NCBI GenBank assembly: GCA_013289855.1
Contig: JABCZD010000002.1
Location: 372,001-436,000, forward strand
Direction: 5' to 3'
DNA from: Acidobacteriota bacterium
GTDB taxonomy: Bacteria; Acidobacteriota; Terriglobia; Acidiferrales; UBA7541
Length of the DNA stretch: 64,000 bases
A program made the position numbers and the translations under genes. The notes beneath the pieces were generated by a model. That model had not been told where the DNA came from and did no database searches. It was given only the letters and a program-made list of their open reading frames with translations. Positions 53,872 through 63,315 of the stretch are shown here, one piece after another; position 1 is the stretch's first letter, and each line of letters begins with the position of its first letter.

Positions 53872-55253
53872 CCGCCGACAACCGCACAACGTCCGTCGCG
53901 AAGTCGAGCGGAACTCCCGCAACAAACCAGGGTCCGACTCTGCGTCGCACGCTTACCCTCTGGAACCTGATCATCATCGGCATTGTAATTATCCAACCCA
54001 TCGCCCCGATGGGTATTTACGGCGTGATCAGCAATGCCGCTGGCGGCCACGTGGTCACCACGATTTTGATCGCTATGGTGGCCATGCTCTTCACCGCCAT
54101 CAGCTACGGGAAAATGGCCCGCGCCTACCCCAGCGCCGGCTCCGCTTATACCTACGTCGGACAAGAAATTCATCCCGGCCTCGGCTATTTGACCGGCTGG
54201 GCCATGGTGATGGACTACATCCTGAACCCGCTGATCTGCACCATCATCTGCAGTCAGCTCACGCAAAATATTCTGCCGGGGATGCCCTATTGGATTCTTG
54301 CCATCTTGTACGCGGTGTTTTTCACCGGCCTGAATCTGCGTGGCGTAAAGACTTCGGCGCGCATCAACGAGGTTCTCGCTGCCGGCATGTCCATCGTGGT
54401 GGTGGTCTTTTTCGTCTTCGTTGTACGTTTCGTTTGGGGCCTACACCACTACGGTGCCGGATATTTCACGCTGCCGTTCTACGATCCCGCAACCTTCAAC
54501 TTCAGCAGAATTTTTCGCGGCACCTCCATCGCCGTCCTCACCTACATCGGATTCGACGGCATTTCCACGCTCTCCGAAGAAGTGGAAAATCCGCGCCGCA
54601 ACATCATGCTGGCCACGGTGCTCGTCTGTGTTATCACAGGCGTTCTTTCTTCGTTGGAAGTTTATGCCGCCCAATTAATTTGGGGCTCTAAACCGTTTCC
54701 CCCAGAAATGGAAACTTCGGCCTTCCCTCTGGTGGCCCGGCAGATCGGCGGTTTCTTTCTTTTTCACCTATTAAACTTTACGGTATTGATCGCCAACGTC
54801 GGATCCGGCATGGCCTCGCAATTCGCCGCCGCCAGATTGCTCTACGGCATGGGCCGCAATGACGCGCTACCAAAAGGGTTTTTCGGAAAAATTGCCGCCA
54901 AAACCCAAATCCCCGCCAACAACGTCATCCTTATCGGTGCGATCGCTTTGGCCGGCGCGTTCATGATCACCTACGACCGCGGCGCGGAACTACTAAACTT
55001 CGGCGCCTTCATCGCCTTCATGGGCGTCAATGCCGCATCTTTCATGCGCTACTACGTACGTTCGGACGAAAAGAAAATTGGCAACTTCCTCGTTCCGGTG
55101 CTGGGATTTCTGATCTGCGGATTTATCTGGTGGAACCTCAGCCCGCCCGCCAAGATCGCCGGCTCTATCTGGCTTGCCGTCGGTATCATTTACGGCGCGT
55201 GGAAAACCTCGTGGTTCCGTACGCAAATGTCTTTTGACGTTCCGGCAGAGTAA
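53868..55253 (+). CDS. APC-family amino acid/amine permease
   Basis: 461 aa, 12 membrane helices. APC signs: first helix LWNLIIIGIVIIQPIAPMGIYGVISNAAGGH, then ISYGKMARAYPSAGSAYTYVGQEIHPGLGYLTGWAM, and helix 6 region YIGFDGISTLSEEVENPRRNIM. Imports amino acids, polyamines or amine conjugates by proton symport. TTG start overlaps the SIS stop, implying coupled translation. The combination SIS enzyme plus APC carrier recalls the fructoselysine system (FrlB with FrlA), but no FrlD-type kinase is present. Confidence 0.92.
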   Translation: MTADNRTTSVAKSSGTPATNQGPTLRRTLTLWNLIIIGIVIIQPIAPMGIYGVISNAAGGHVVTTILIAMVAMLFTAISYGKMARAYPSAGSAYTYVGQEIHPGLGYLTGWAMVMDYILNPLICTIICSQLTQNILPGMPYWILAILYAVFFTGLNLRGVKTSARINEVLAAGMSIVVVVFFVFVVRFVWGLHHYGAGYFTLPFYDPATFNFSRIFRGTSIAVLTYIGFDGISTLSEEVENPRRNIMLATVLVCVITGVLSSLEVYAAQLIWGSKPFPPEMETSAFPLVARQIGGFFLFHLLNFTVLIANVGSGMASQFAAARLLYGMGRNDALPKGFFGKIAAKTQIPANNVILIGAIALAGAFMITYDRGAELLNFGAFIAFMGVNAASFMRYYVRSDEKKIGNFLVPVLGFLICGFIWWNLSPPAKIAGSIWLAVGIIYGAWKTSWFRTQMSFDVPAE

Positions 55254-55297
55254 GAACTGTTCCCGCGTCACCTTGCATTACTCGACGCCCAGGAAGG

Positions 55298-56416
55298 ATG
55301 ATGGTGCCCACGGGAGACCCACCCTTGAAGCGCGAAAGCAGCGCCAGCTCCACGGTAACCATGCGCGACGTGGCTACGGCCAGCGGTTTTTCCTCCGCCA
55401 CCGTCTCCATCGTCTTGAACAACGCGCCGCTAGCTCGCTACATCGCGCCCGCCACAAAAAAACGCATCGAAGACGCCGCCAAAAAACTCGGCTACCGCCC
55501 CAATGCCATGGCGCGCTTTCTCCGCAGCAAACGCAGTCACAGCATCGGCGTAATGTTTTTCGACATTACCGATCCCTACTGCACTCCCATCCTTCGCGGC
55601 ATCGAGAACGCTCTGTATCAATCCTCATACGTCCCGATCTTTGCCGACGCCCACAATCAGAAAAATCGTTTCGAGCGTTATCTCGAGATGCTCCTCGAAC
55701 ATCACGTTGAAGCTCTCATTGTCGTCGCCAACTGGCTGCTCGTGGACATTCATCTGCTCGCCGACGTCAGCAAACGCAACATTCCCGCCGCCACCATCTG
55801 CTGGGAGCTCGATGGCGACACCGTCAGCTCCGTAATGGTTGACAACGAAATGGGTGGGCGCCTCGCCCTCGAACATCTCTACCAGCTCGGCCATCGCAAG
55901 ATTGCTTACATCCGCGGCCCGAAAATGCTTATCGACAGCGGTCCGCGCTGGAAGGGCATCCAAAAATTCGCCCAATCTGTAAAGCTGGAGATCGATCCCG
56001 CGTTGGTTACCCAGTTGACCGACTCCTTCGACGCCAACTCCGGCTTCGAAGGCGGCTACCGCTTCACTGAGGAATTGCTGCAAAAGAAAAAACGCTTCAC
56101 TGCTTTGCTGGCCTTCGACGATCTAACCGCATTCGGCGCCATTCGCGCGCTCACCAAGGCCGGCATCAAAGTTCCCGAACAGTGTTCCGTAATTGGTTTT
56201 GACGACGTGCCGCTGTCCGCGCTCTCGGCCCCATCCCTCACCACTATTCGTCAGCCGCTTGAGACCATGGGTGGCCTCGCCGTGCAAATGGTCATGGACA
56301 GCATCAACGCCGGTCTTGAAAAACGCGATTGGACCAGCTCTCGCCAGCGCGTGACCCCCGAACTTGTCATTCGCGATTCCACGCGCGCCGCCTCGCAAAC
56401 CGCCGCCGACGACTAG
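55298..56416 (+). CDS. LacI-family transcriptional regulator (repressor 3)
   Basis: 372 aa. HTH at about 21-80 (TMRDVATASGFSSATVSIVLN, hinge YRPNAMARFLRSKRS), sugar-binding core with DDVPLSALSAPSLTTIRQPLETMG. Last gene of the SIS-APC operon (44-base gap) and the natural ligand of the palindrome at 52533-52550. AGGAAGG precedes the start closely; ATG 55298, ATG 55301 or GTG 55304 are all possible. Followed by a strong bidirectional terminator. Confidence 0.93.
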   Translation: MMVPTGDPPLKRESSASSTVTMRDVATASGFSSATVSIVLNNAPLARYIAPATKKRIEDAAKKLGYRPNAMARFLRSKRSHSIGVMFFDITDPYCTPILRGIENALYQSSYVPIFADAHNQKNRFERYLEMLLEHHVEALIVVANWLLVDIHLLADVSKRNIPAATICWELDGDTVSSVMVDNEMGGRLALEHLYQLGHRKIAYIRGPKMLIDSGPRWKGIQKFAQSVKLEIDPALVTQLTDSFDANSGFEGGYRFTEELLQKKKRFTALLAFDDLTAFGAIRALTKAGIKVPEQCSVIGFDDVPLSALSAPSLTTIRQPLETMGGLAVQMVMDSINAGLEKRDWTSSRQRVTPELVIRDSTRAASQTAADD

Positions 56417-56483
56417 CGAACGTTTCTGCGCAAAAGAACTTCCGCGCGAAAATGCCGTGGGCGCAAATAATGTCGCAAATAAA

Positions 56484-56512
56484 AAAAGGCGCGGACAAAG
56501 TCCGCGCCTTTT
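56484..56512. terminator. Bidirectional Rho-independent terminator
   Basis: AAAAGGCGCGGAC-aaa-GTCCGCGCCTTTT: perfect arms, A run on one side and T run on the other. It serves both LacI 3 (+) and the VWA gene (-). Confidence 0.95.
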
Positions 56513-56534
56513 CGCCGTAACACTAGCGCAGCGG

Positions 56535-57473
56535 CTATTCGACCTTGGGAATGAACACTTCCGAAGGCGTCAAAAACTCCACATTCGGATTCTCCGTTGC
56601 CACGCGCACGCGTTCGAACCGCCCCTTCTTTCCACCGCTGCCGCTCGAAAAGGTCAGCAAGTATTGGTTATTCAGGTGCATGAATATCTCGTCGAAGTAG
56701 GGCTTCAGCGTTACCGGCGCGCCGAATCCCAAATAGTAAGATTCCGCTCCGGTCTCATCCGAAAGCTGGCTCAGACTCGACTGCGCGTTAAACGAGCGCG
56801 TGAATCCGCGACCAGCATGTCCGGTGTCCGGCGCATAGATGGTCCAGACATTTACGTTGGCTTTCTGCGCGCGATCGATCGTCGGATCCAGGTCCGGGCT
56901 CGTCGGCCCGAAATTTCCGCGAAAGTAATCGATGCCCGAAGAGATCAGCACGATAGACTTACGCACGCCGCTGTCGTTGTCTGGCCACCGCTTGATCATG
57001 TCTTGTAGTTCCAGATACGGGCTGGAAAAAGCGCCTTGCCCGCCGATCGGAATGCGCAGCGCCTTGGCAGCCAGTTCGTGATTTGCTGTGAAATCCTGCG
57101 CCACCGTTACCGCGCCATTGCGGCCGTAGAAGACGCCGACGCTCGTGCTCGCCGGCTGTGCCATGATGAACGCTTTCAGATCGTTCCACTGCAGCGCGAT
57201 GTTGCTCCCCAGCGAATCGTCAATCACGATCGCCAGCAGCAACGCGTCGCCTTTGCGCCAATCCGCTACCTGCATCCGTTCCTTGCCCTGATAGAGTTCC
57301 ACGTCGCTCTTCGTCAGCGGAGGAGGCGCCGCATCTTTCTTTCCAACCGCCGTGACCGTCATGGTCACCAACGCGGGTTCCGCTGCGCCCTTCGCCTCAT
57401 ACGTGCACGCTGCCGCCAAAATGATTGCCAGGCTGAGTAACCCGGCCTTCCAAACACTTTTTCCGTTCATCAA
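56535..57473 (-). CDS. VWA (VWFA-related) domain protein, probable lipoprotein
   Basis: 312 aa. Hydrophobic leader ending in ILAAACTYE, a possible lipobox with Cys23. A von Willebrand A fold spans about 75-290 (DALLLAIVIDDSLGSNIALQWNDLKAF, VRKSIVLISSGIDYFRG, ANVNVWTIYAPDTGHAG). The metal-site motif DxSxS is only partly kept (DDSLGS). This matches the acidobacterial VWFA-related family, mostly of unknown function, acting in the envelope. AGGAG lies 8 bases before the ATG. Convergent with LacI 3. Confidence 0.85.
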   Translation of the reverse strand: MMNGKSVWKAGLLSLAIILAAACTYEAKGAAEPALVTMTVTAVGKKDAAPPPLTKSDVELYQGKERMQVADWRKGDALLLAIVIDDSLGSNIALQWNDLKAFIMAQPASTSVGVFYGRNGAVTVAQDFTANHELAAKALRIPIGGQGAFSSPYLELQDMIKRWPDNDSGVRKSIVLISSGIDYFRGNFGPTSPDLDPTIDRAQKANVNVWTIYAPDTGHAGRGFTRSFNAQSSLSQLSDETGAESYYLGFGAPVTLKPYFDEIFMHLNNQYLLTFSSGSGGKKGRFERVRVATENPNVEFLTPSEVFIPKVE

Positions 57474-57656
57474 AATACTCCTTTTCTTAAACCTGCTTAC
57501 TTAGATGCACCCTGGCCGAGAAAGGAATACATCGTCGCTCCCTTGCTTTGTCCCTCGGTCAGCCGCCCTGCGATTACCTTTGCGACGTAACCGATTCCGC
57601 ATTCTCTCCGCCGTACACCTATAGCCTTCGAGTTCGCCACGCTATTCTTACTAGGC

Positions 57657-59987
57657 GTGTCTCCCCTACTCACTTCCGAACACTCCACCCCGCCATCTGC
57701 GTCGCGAACGCCCGAGAAATCCGTCCACCAACCCTCCCAACCGAGCCTTTCCTCAATTTCGCCGCCAAATGTTTGGATCTATACCCGCTCCATCGATTTG
57801 ATGGTGGGCTGTGGCGCATGGTCCGCGCCTTTGCTGCTGTTGGCCCTTTTCGCTTCCAATACCCACGCGCAGGCCTGGACCGTCGGATTTTATTTTGTCG
57901 CCTTGCTGTTCAATTACCCGCATTTCATGGCCACCGTCTATCGGGCCTATCACACCCACACAGAATTTGCGAAGTATCGCGTCTTTACCGTGCATATCGC
58001 CCTGCTGCTTATCGCCGCCGGCGTCGTGGCCCATCTTTGGTATCCGCTGCTGCCGTGGATCTTCACGCTCTATATCTGTTGGAGCCCTTGGCATTACACT
58101 GGACAAAACTTTGGTTTATTGCTGATGTTCGCCAAGCGCTCGGGAATTTCTCCCACAACTCTCGAGCGTCGCGCTTTACGGCTGGCCTTTGTGGCCTCTT
58201 TTGTGATGCTAATGCTCAGCTTTCATACTGGAGCGTCGAACAATCCACTAATATTTTCTCTCAACCTGCCCGCGGGCGTTACTGCGCCAGCCCGTGGCGC
58301 GCTGGCGGTATTTTTTATTTTGGCTGTCGTCTGGGCGTTTTCCTCGCTCCTTCGCCGTACCACCTGGCGCGCTGCTTTCCCTTCGCTTCTGCTCGCACTC
58401 ACGCAATTTCTGTGGTTCCTCCTTCCCGCCATCTTGGAACTCGTTACGCGCCGCGACGTTCCGCAAACCGGTTACAGCAGTGGAATTCTGGCCGTCCTGC
58501 ACTCCACGCAATATCTCTGGATCACCAGCTATTACCAGCGCAAAGAAGCTCGCGCCGCCGGCGATGCAAACTGGAAATTCTCAACCTACTTGTTGACGCT
58601 CATTGCCGGCGGCATCGCGCTATTTATTCCCGGCCCTTGGATTGTCAGCCGCCTGTTTCACGCAGACTTTGCCGCAAGCTTTCTCACCTTCACCGCGCTC
58701 GTCAACATTCATCATTTCATCCTCGATGGCGCACTTTGGAAACTCCGCGATACACGCATAGCTTCCTTTCTCGTCAACTCCGAGTCACGGCAATCTCCGG
58801 GCCCTTCGCTTCACATCGCCGATTCGCCTGCGGATGCGCTCTCCGGTCCGCTCTCTCGTTTTCTGGCGGGTATCGTCTCGAAGCTCCGATGGTTTGCAGG
58901 TCCCGATTCCGTCGCCCGCGCCTTACGCATCGGCGCCGTGGTGTTGCTCTTCACGGTCGCGGCGGTCGACCAACTCCATTTCTACTTGGCGAATCGTATC
59001 GATCGCCTGGAATCCTTGCGGCGCGCTGCGCTATTGAATCCCGAAGATAGCAGCGTGCAATTGCGTCTCGCACACGCCGCGGAAGCCGTTGGCAATCGCA
59101 CGACGCAAATCGCCGCCTTACGTCGCGCCGCGCACATCAATCCCGACGATCAGAATGTCCAGGAAAGCTTCGCTCGCGGCTTAATCGAATCCGGAAATAC
59201 CCGCGAGGCCTACGCGCAGTATCGCGAAATCACCGCGCGATGGCCGCGTGACGTCGATGCACTCGTGAACCAGGGTCTGCTCGCACTGCAGCTCGACAAT
59301 AGTGGCGAAGCCGTCGACGATTGGCAGCGTGCCATCGCCGTCGATCCTGAACAATCCCATGCCCAGCTCTATCTTGCCCAGTTACTTGAACACCGAGGAC
59401 AGGTACAAGTTGCGGCGCGCCACTATCGCGCCTATCTGCAGTTGGCGGCCGCTCACCCGGCCGAACATCTTCACGACGCGTCATCTCTTCTAGCTGTGCA
59501 ACTCAAAGTTGCCGATGCCGATGTCGCCGCGAACCACAACGAAGAAGCGCGCGGCGAATATCTCGCCGGCATTCGTCTGGCGCAATCCAACCGAGACGCT
59601 GCGCTCGAAAGTTTGGCGCTTGTGCATCTCGCCGATGTACAGGAAAAGCTCGCAACTCCCGTCGATGCCCTGCGTTCCTATCAACGTGCACTGCAACTGG
59701 ATGCCTCGCTCGCGGACCCCCGCAGCGCCGCCGCCGACTGGCTCAACTATGGACAATTTCTTCGCCGCCATGGCCAATCGGAAGAATTGCTGCTCGCGTG
59801 TCTGCTCCATGCGCAGGAGCTTCTGAGCGCCACTCCCGGCGACGAACTCATTGCCGTAGCCCAGGCTCGCACCGAAAGCGAAACACACCTTGGTCGCGCG
59901 ACCGCCGCCAGGATCCGTTCGACTCTGAACTCGGAATTGCAGACGATGCTTTCGCTCCCTGCCAGCGCCGCTTCAACTGGAAAATAA
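57657..59987 (+). CDS. Multi-spanning His-rich membrane protein with C-terminal TPR domain
   Basis: 776 aa, family not recognised by name. Residues about 45-450 form around ten membrane helices with clustered His: NYPHFMATVYRAYHTH, WSPWHYTGQNFG, LHSTQYLWITSYY and NIHHFILDGALWK. Such patterns recall metal-dependent membrane oxidases or desaturases, though spacing does not match any I know. Residues about 465-770 are TPR repeats (RRAALLNPEDSSVQLRLAHAAEA, WQRAIAVDPEQSHAQLYLAQLLEH). GTG 57657 is the first plausible start; the family start is somewhere before WIYTRSIDLMVGCGAWSAPLL. Stands alone. Confidence 0.75.
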   Translation: MSPLLTSEHSTPPSASRTPEKSVHQPSQPSLSSISPPNVWIYTRSIDLMVGCGAWSAPLLLLALFASNTHAQAWTVGFYFVALLFNYPHFMATVYRAYHTHTEFAKYRVFTVHIALLLIAAGVVAHLWYPLLPWIFTLYICWSPWHYTGQNFGLLLMFAKRSGISPTTLERRALRLAFVASFVMLMLSFHTGASNNPLIFSLNLPAGVTAPARGALAVFFILAVVWAFSSLLRRTTWRAAFPSLLLALTQFLWFLLPAILELVTRRDVPQTGYSSGILAVLHSTQYLWITSYYQRKEARAAGDANWKFSTYLLTLIAGGIALFIPGPWIVSRLFHADFAASFLTFTALVNIHHFILDGALWKLRDTRIASFLVNSESRQSPGPSLHIADSPADALSGPLSRFLAGIVSKLRWFAGPDSVARALRIGAVVLLFTVAAVDQLHFYLANRIDRLESLRRAALLNPEDSSVQLRLAHAAEAVGNRTTQIAALRRAAHINPDDQNVQESFARGLIESGNTREAYAQYREITARWPRDVDALVNQGLLALQLDNSGEAVDDWQRAIAVDPEQSHAQLYLAQLLEHRGQVQVAARHYRAYLQLAAAHPAEHLHDASSLLAVQLKVADADVAANHNEEARGEYLAGIRLAQSNRDAALESLALVHLADVQEKLATPVDALRSYQRALQLDASLADPRSAAADWLNYGQFLRRHGQSEELLLACLLHAQELLSATPGDELIAVAQARTESETHLGRATAARIRSTLNSELQTMLSLPASAASTGK

Positions 59988-60021
59988 CGCGAGGGCGGCA
60001 ATCGCATCCTGCGGCGGCGGA

Positions 60022-61344
60022 TCAGTTTCGCTCAAAACGAATTTTCCGCGCGCGCAGCGAATCATAGATCGGCGCATTGCGCAGCAGCGCAGGCACCAGC
60101 ATGGCCATGAAGCATGCGCCGATCATCGGTAGCAGGAGCGTCACGTCTCCGGTCATCTCCGTTACCAGCACGATCCCGGTGAGTGGAGCTTGCACAACGC
60201 CGCAGAAAAAAGCCCCCATTCCCACCAGCGCGAACGCCTCGGGTTGAATGTTGAGCCCGGAGAATAAGTCTCTGCACAGAATCCCAAAAAACAGTCCGAG
60301 TTGCGCTCCCAAAACGAGCATGGGAGCGAATAGCCCGCCTGGCGTCGCTGCGGCGTAAGATACTGCGCCAAGTCCGAAGCGAACCAGGAATAACAATGGT
60401 AGCAACGCCAGCGTCCCTACGCCCAGCAGCGTACTTTGCGTGATGGGATGCCCCCCTCCGACCACCTCAGGCGCGAACCACGCCAGCATTCCGACTGCTG
60501 CGCCGATGATCGCGGCGCGCAGTTCTACTGGGTATCGCCGCAGTTTGTCCGCCGTCGCGAGCGCGCCCAGGATTGTGTGGTTGTAGGCCACCGCGGCAAG
60601 GCCGGCCACGATACCAAGGACGAAGAACAGGCTTCTCACTTTGTTACTGGGAAACGCGAACGCTGGGACGTGGAAGTCCGATCCTGCCCCCAGAAAAAAT
60701 CGCGACACGAAAATGGCTGACGAAGATGCGCCCAGGGCCGCCATCGCAATTCGCGGCTCGAACTTCCGTACTAACTCCTCCAGCACGAAGATTGCTCCAG
60801 CGATTGGAGCATTGAACGCTGTGGCCAGCCCCGCACCCGCTCCCGCCGCCATCAGCACTCGGACGTCTGGCCAATTGCGATGACAAATGTTTCCAAGACG
60901 ACGCGCGACACAGGCGCCCATCTGGACGCTCGGACCCTCGCGGCCGAGCGCGAGCCCCGAGCCAATAGCCAGTACTCCGCCGAAAAACTTAACGGGAATC
61001 AGCGCAAGTGTTGTGTGATGCACCTTTCCCTCGAGGGCCGCCTCGACGTTAGGAATTCCACTCCCTGACGCCGGAGGCGCAAATCGGCGCACCAACCAAG
61101 CCGCAATCGCCGTGGCTCCGGCGCACGCGGAGGTCACGAGCAAAAAACCGCCCGCTTTCTGACCATGCGCCCAGACGATTAGCGCATCGCGCAGGTGATC
61201 CGCACGGATAAGCGCCAACCGAAAGAGCGATGCCAGCAACCCCGCCAACCCGCCCGTGGCGGATGACAGCAGCGCGAGGATCAGCAGATCGCCGGTTTTC
61301 TCGTAGGGAGCTTCCACTGCCTCAGGTTTCTCTACCGCAGCCAT
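60022..61344 (-). CDS. ClC-type chloride channel/transporter
   Basis: 440 aa, about 10-12 helices. The three chloride-site motifs are seen: GSGIPNVEA, GREGPSVQMG with the gating Glu, and GGLFAPMLVLGAQLG. The gating Glu suggests a Cl-/H+ exchanger rather than an open channel. No CBS domains follow. ATG 61344 chosen: the protein starts MAAVEKPEAVEAPYEKTGD right before the first helix; the reading to 61431 adds a basic, unconserved-looking stretch. Divergent from proline dehydrogenase. Confidence 0.92.
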   Translation of the reverse strand: MAAVEKPEAVEAPYEKTGDLLILALLSSATGGLAGLLASLFRLALIRADHLRDALIVWAHGQKAGGFLLVTSACAGATAIAAWLVRRFAPPASGSGIPNVEAALEGKVHHTTLALIPVKFFGGVLAIGSGLALGREGPSVQMGACVARRLGNICHRNWPDVRVLMAAGAGAGLATAFNAPIAGAIFVLEELVRKFEPRIAMAALGASSSAIFVSRFFLGAGSDFHVPAFAFPSNKVRSLFFVLGIVAGLAAVAYNHTILGALATADKLRRYPVELRAAIIGAAVGMLAWFAPEVVGGGHPITQSTLLGVGTLALLPLLFLVRFGLGAVSYAAATPGGLFAPMLVLGAQLGLFFGILCRDLFSGLNIQPEAFALVGMGAFFCGVVQAPLTGIVLVTEMTGDVTLLLPMIGACFMAMLVPALLRNAPIYDSLRARKIRFERN

Positions 61345-61600
61345 TTGAAGACCACCCGTGAATGGAGTGGAACGCGCAAACGCACGTCGAAGAGCAACCA
61401 ACAAACGCCAGACAACGATCGGGGAAGACAAAACCCGCAGTCGAACTTATCACGAATCGTTCCCGTTTCCCCGCTGCGTCGCGAAATCGAAAAGGGAATC
61501 GCTACCAGGGCCGCCACTCGGCTGGCGCTCGTCGCACGCTCTCCGTTAAAATGCGCATCGCCACGGAAGTGACTGTCTAGGCTGCGGAGACTTTCGCGAT

Positions 61601-62539
61601 ATGCCCATCATGCGTTCCCTGCTGCTCGCCGCCGCGCAAAATCGCTGGCTGCGGGACCATGCCTCGCACTATCGATTTGTTCGCCGCACCGTCTCGCGTT
61701 TCATGCCCGGAGAATCGCTGGACGAAGCGCTTTCCGCGGCGCAAATTTTACGCAAGAAAAATATCGCCGCAATCTTCACCCATCTCGGCGAAAACATTGC
61801 CGACCGCGAAGAGGCCCGCCAGGTTACCCGGCATTACCTCGACGCACTCGACCGGATTCACAGCCTCGGCGCCGCCGCGCCAGCCATGGAAATTTCCCTC
61901 AAATTGACGCAGCTCGGCCTGGACCTCGATCCCGAGCTTTGCTACGAAAATCTGCAAGAAATCATCGCCCACGAAAATAAAGAAACGACCGTCTGGATCG
62001 ACATGGAATCCAGCGAATACGTGGATCGTACTCTGGCAATTTATCATCGCGCCAAGCAGTCCTATCCCAACGTCGGCATTTGCCTGCAAGCCTACTTGCA
62101 TCGCACCAAAGAGGATCTCGCTGCCCTCCTGCCTCCGCGCCCAGCCATTCGCTTGGTTAAAGGCGCGTACAACGAGCCGCCGCAGGTGGCTTTCGCAAAT
62201 AAAGCCGATGTCGATAAAAATTATTTTGCGCTGGCACAGGACATGTTGTGCGCACAGAAAGATGGCACTTGCCAGCGCGCCGCCTTTGGCACGCATGACG
62301 TCGCTTTGATTCGCCGCCTGGCCGACTCTGCCGCAGCCATGGGAATCTCCGTGCAAGACTTTGAAGTACAAATGTTGTATGGCATTCAACGCGCCGAGCA
62401 AGAGCGCTTGGCCAGCACAGGCTATCGTTCCGTAGTTCTAGTGGCTTACGGCACGTTCTGGTATCCGTGGTTTGTCCGTCGCCTCGCCGAACGCCCCGCC
62501 AATTTATGGTTCATGCTCCGCAATCTTTTCGCCGCATGA
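61601..62539 (+). CDS. Proline dehydrogenase
   Basis: 312 aa FAD-dependent enzyme converting proline to pyrroline-5-carboxylate, with electrons going to the respiratory chain. The TIM barrel is seen with SLKLTQLGLDLD, WIDMESSEYVDRTL, GICLQAYLHRT, IRLVKGAYNEP, FGTHDVALI and FEVQMLYGIQ. It is the short monofunctional type (PutA's second domain is absent and no P5C dehydrogenase gene is next to it in this window). A tRNA-Pro gene lies just downstream on the other strand. Confidence 0.94.
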   Translation: MPIMRSLLLAAAQNRWLRDHASHYRFVRRTVSRFMPGESLDEALSAAQILRKKNIAAIFTHLGENIADREEARQVTRHYLDALDRIHSLGAAAPAMEISLKLTQLGLDLDPELCYENLQEIIAHENKETTVWIDMESSEYVDRTLAIYHRAKQSYPNVGICLQAYLHRTKEDLAALLPPRPAIRLVKGAYNEPPQVAFANKADVDKNYFALAQDMLCAQKDGTCQRAAFGTHDVALIRRLADSAAAMGISVQDFEVQMLYGIQRAEQERLASTGYRSVVLVAYGTFWYPWFVRRLAERPANLWFMLRNLFAA

Positions 62540-62598
62540 TTCTGGATCGATGAGATAAAAGGGAATCAAGGAAGGCAATTCAAAGCAGAAACGAAAAA

Positions 62599-62675
62599 TG
62601 GTCGGGACGACTGGATTCGAACCAGCGACCTCACCCACCCCAAGGGTGCGCGATACCAGGCTTCGCTACGTCCCG
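62599..62675 (-). tRNA. tRNA-Pro (anticodon GGG)
   Basis: Minus strand: acceptor CGGGACG/CGTCCCG, anticodon stem CACCC/GGGTG around TTGGGGT (anticodon GGG), GTTCGAATC in the T arm, CCA encoded. Confidence 0.97.
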
Positions 62676-62798
62676 ACCGCAGTGGCCGCACTCGCCAAAT
62701 AACAAAAATGTTAAAGGAAAGATGCCGTCACTCAGAGCGACCGCGCCAGGTTGCTTAAACAGTTCCGTTGCGCGGTTTGGCCTAGTCCTACAAGGCTA

Positions 62799-63236
62799 TC
62801 ATCGCCGTTCGAGGAGCGTCAAGAAAGCGCGCAAGGAATCGCGCAAATCCAACAGCATCTTGCGATTGAGCAGCTGTGCCGGTGGCTCGCCGTGAACATC
62901 ACCGCGCAGTTCACCATCGCGCGCATCCGGGCTGGTCAGTTGAAACTCCGAGTGCTGCGGCTCTAGCGCGGCGTTGGGATCGCGCAGGTGGCGGCGGGCT
63001 CCCGCTATGGTAAAGCCTTCGTCGTACAGCAGCCGCTTGATGCGCCGCACCATGTCGACGTCGTCGGCGCGATACAAGCGGTGGCCGCTGGCGCTTTTCA
63101 CCGGCTCCAGCATGGGAAACTCCGTCTCCCAGTAACGCAGGACAAACGGCTTCAAATCCGTCATTCGGCTTACTTCGCCGATGCGGTAGAAATCTTTTTC
63201 CGTGGTGATTTGCGCAGCAGCTGCGGTGCCGGCCAT
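62799..63236 (-). CDS. MerR-family transcriptional regulator
   Basis: 145 aa. Winged HTH of the MerR type at about 15-85 (DFYRIGEVSRMTDLKPFVLRYWETEFPMLEPVKSASGHRLYRADDVDMVRRIKRLLYDEGFTIAGARRHL). The branch with RYWETEFP is common in Acidobacteriota and is often found near ribosomal or integration-host-factor genes. After a variable linker comes a helix (RKMLLDLRDSLRAFLTLLERR), probably for dimerisation. No Cys metal sites. AGGAAA precedes the ATG. Confidence 0.9.
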   Translation of the reverse strand: MAGTAAAAQITTEKDFYRIGEVSRMTDLKPFVLRYWETEFPMLEPVKSASGHRLYRADDVDMVRRIKRLLYDEGFTIAGARRHLRDPNAALEPQHSEFQLTSPDARDGELRGDVHGEPPAQLLNRKMLLDLRDSLRAFLTLLERR

Positions 63237-63315
63237 TTTTATTTCCTGTTCGGAGGGGACGGCTAATCGTAGCAGTTTGCCAAACTTTTTTCAGCGGTGC
63301 TTTTGTTCCGGTGGT

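Noticed and set aside
57548-59050. 500-codon plus-strand ORF overlapping the His-rich membrane protein
   Set aside because: Other frame of the same stretch; Arg/Ser/Ala-rich, no membrane helices, while the overlapping frame has an ordered membrane/TPR layout.
61601-62675. Functional link between proline dehydrogenase and the adjacent tRNA-Pro
   Set aside because: They are on opposite strands with no shared control signal; adjacency is most likely chance.
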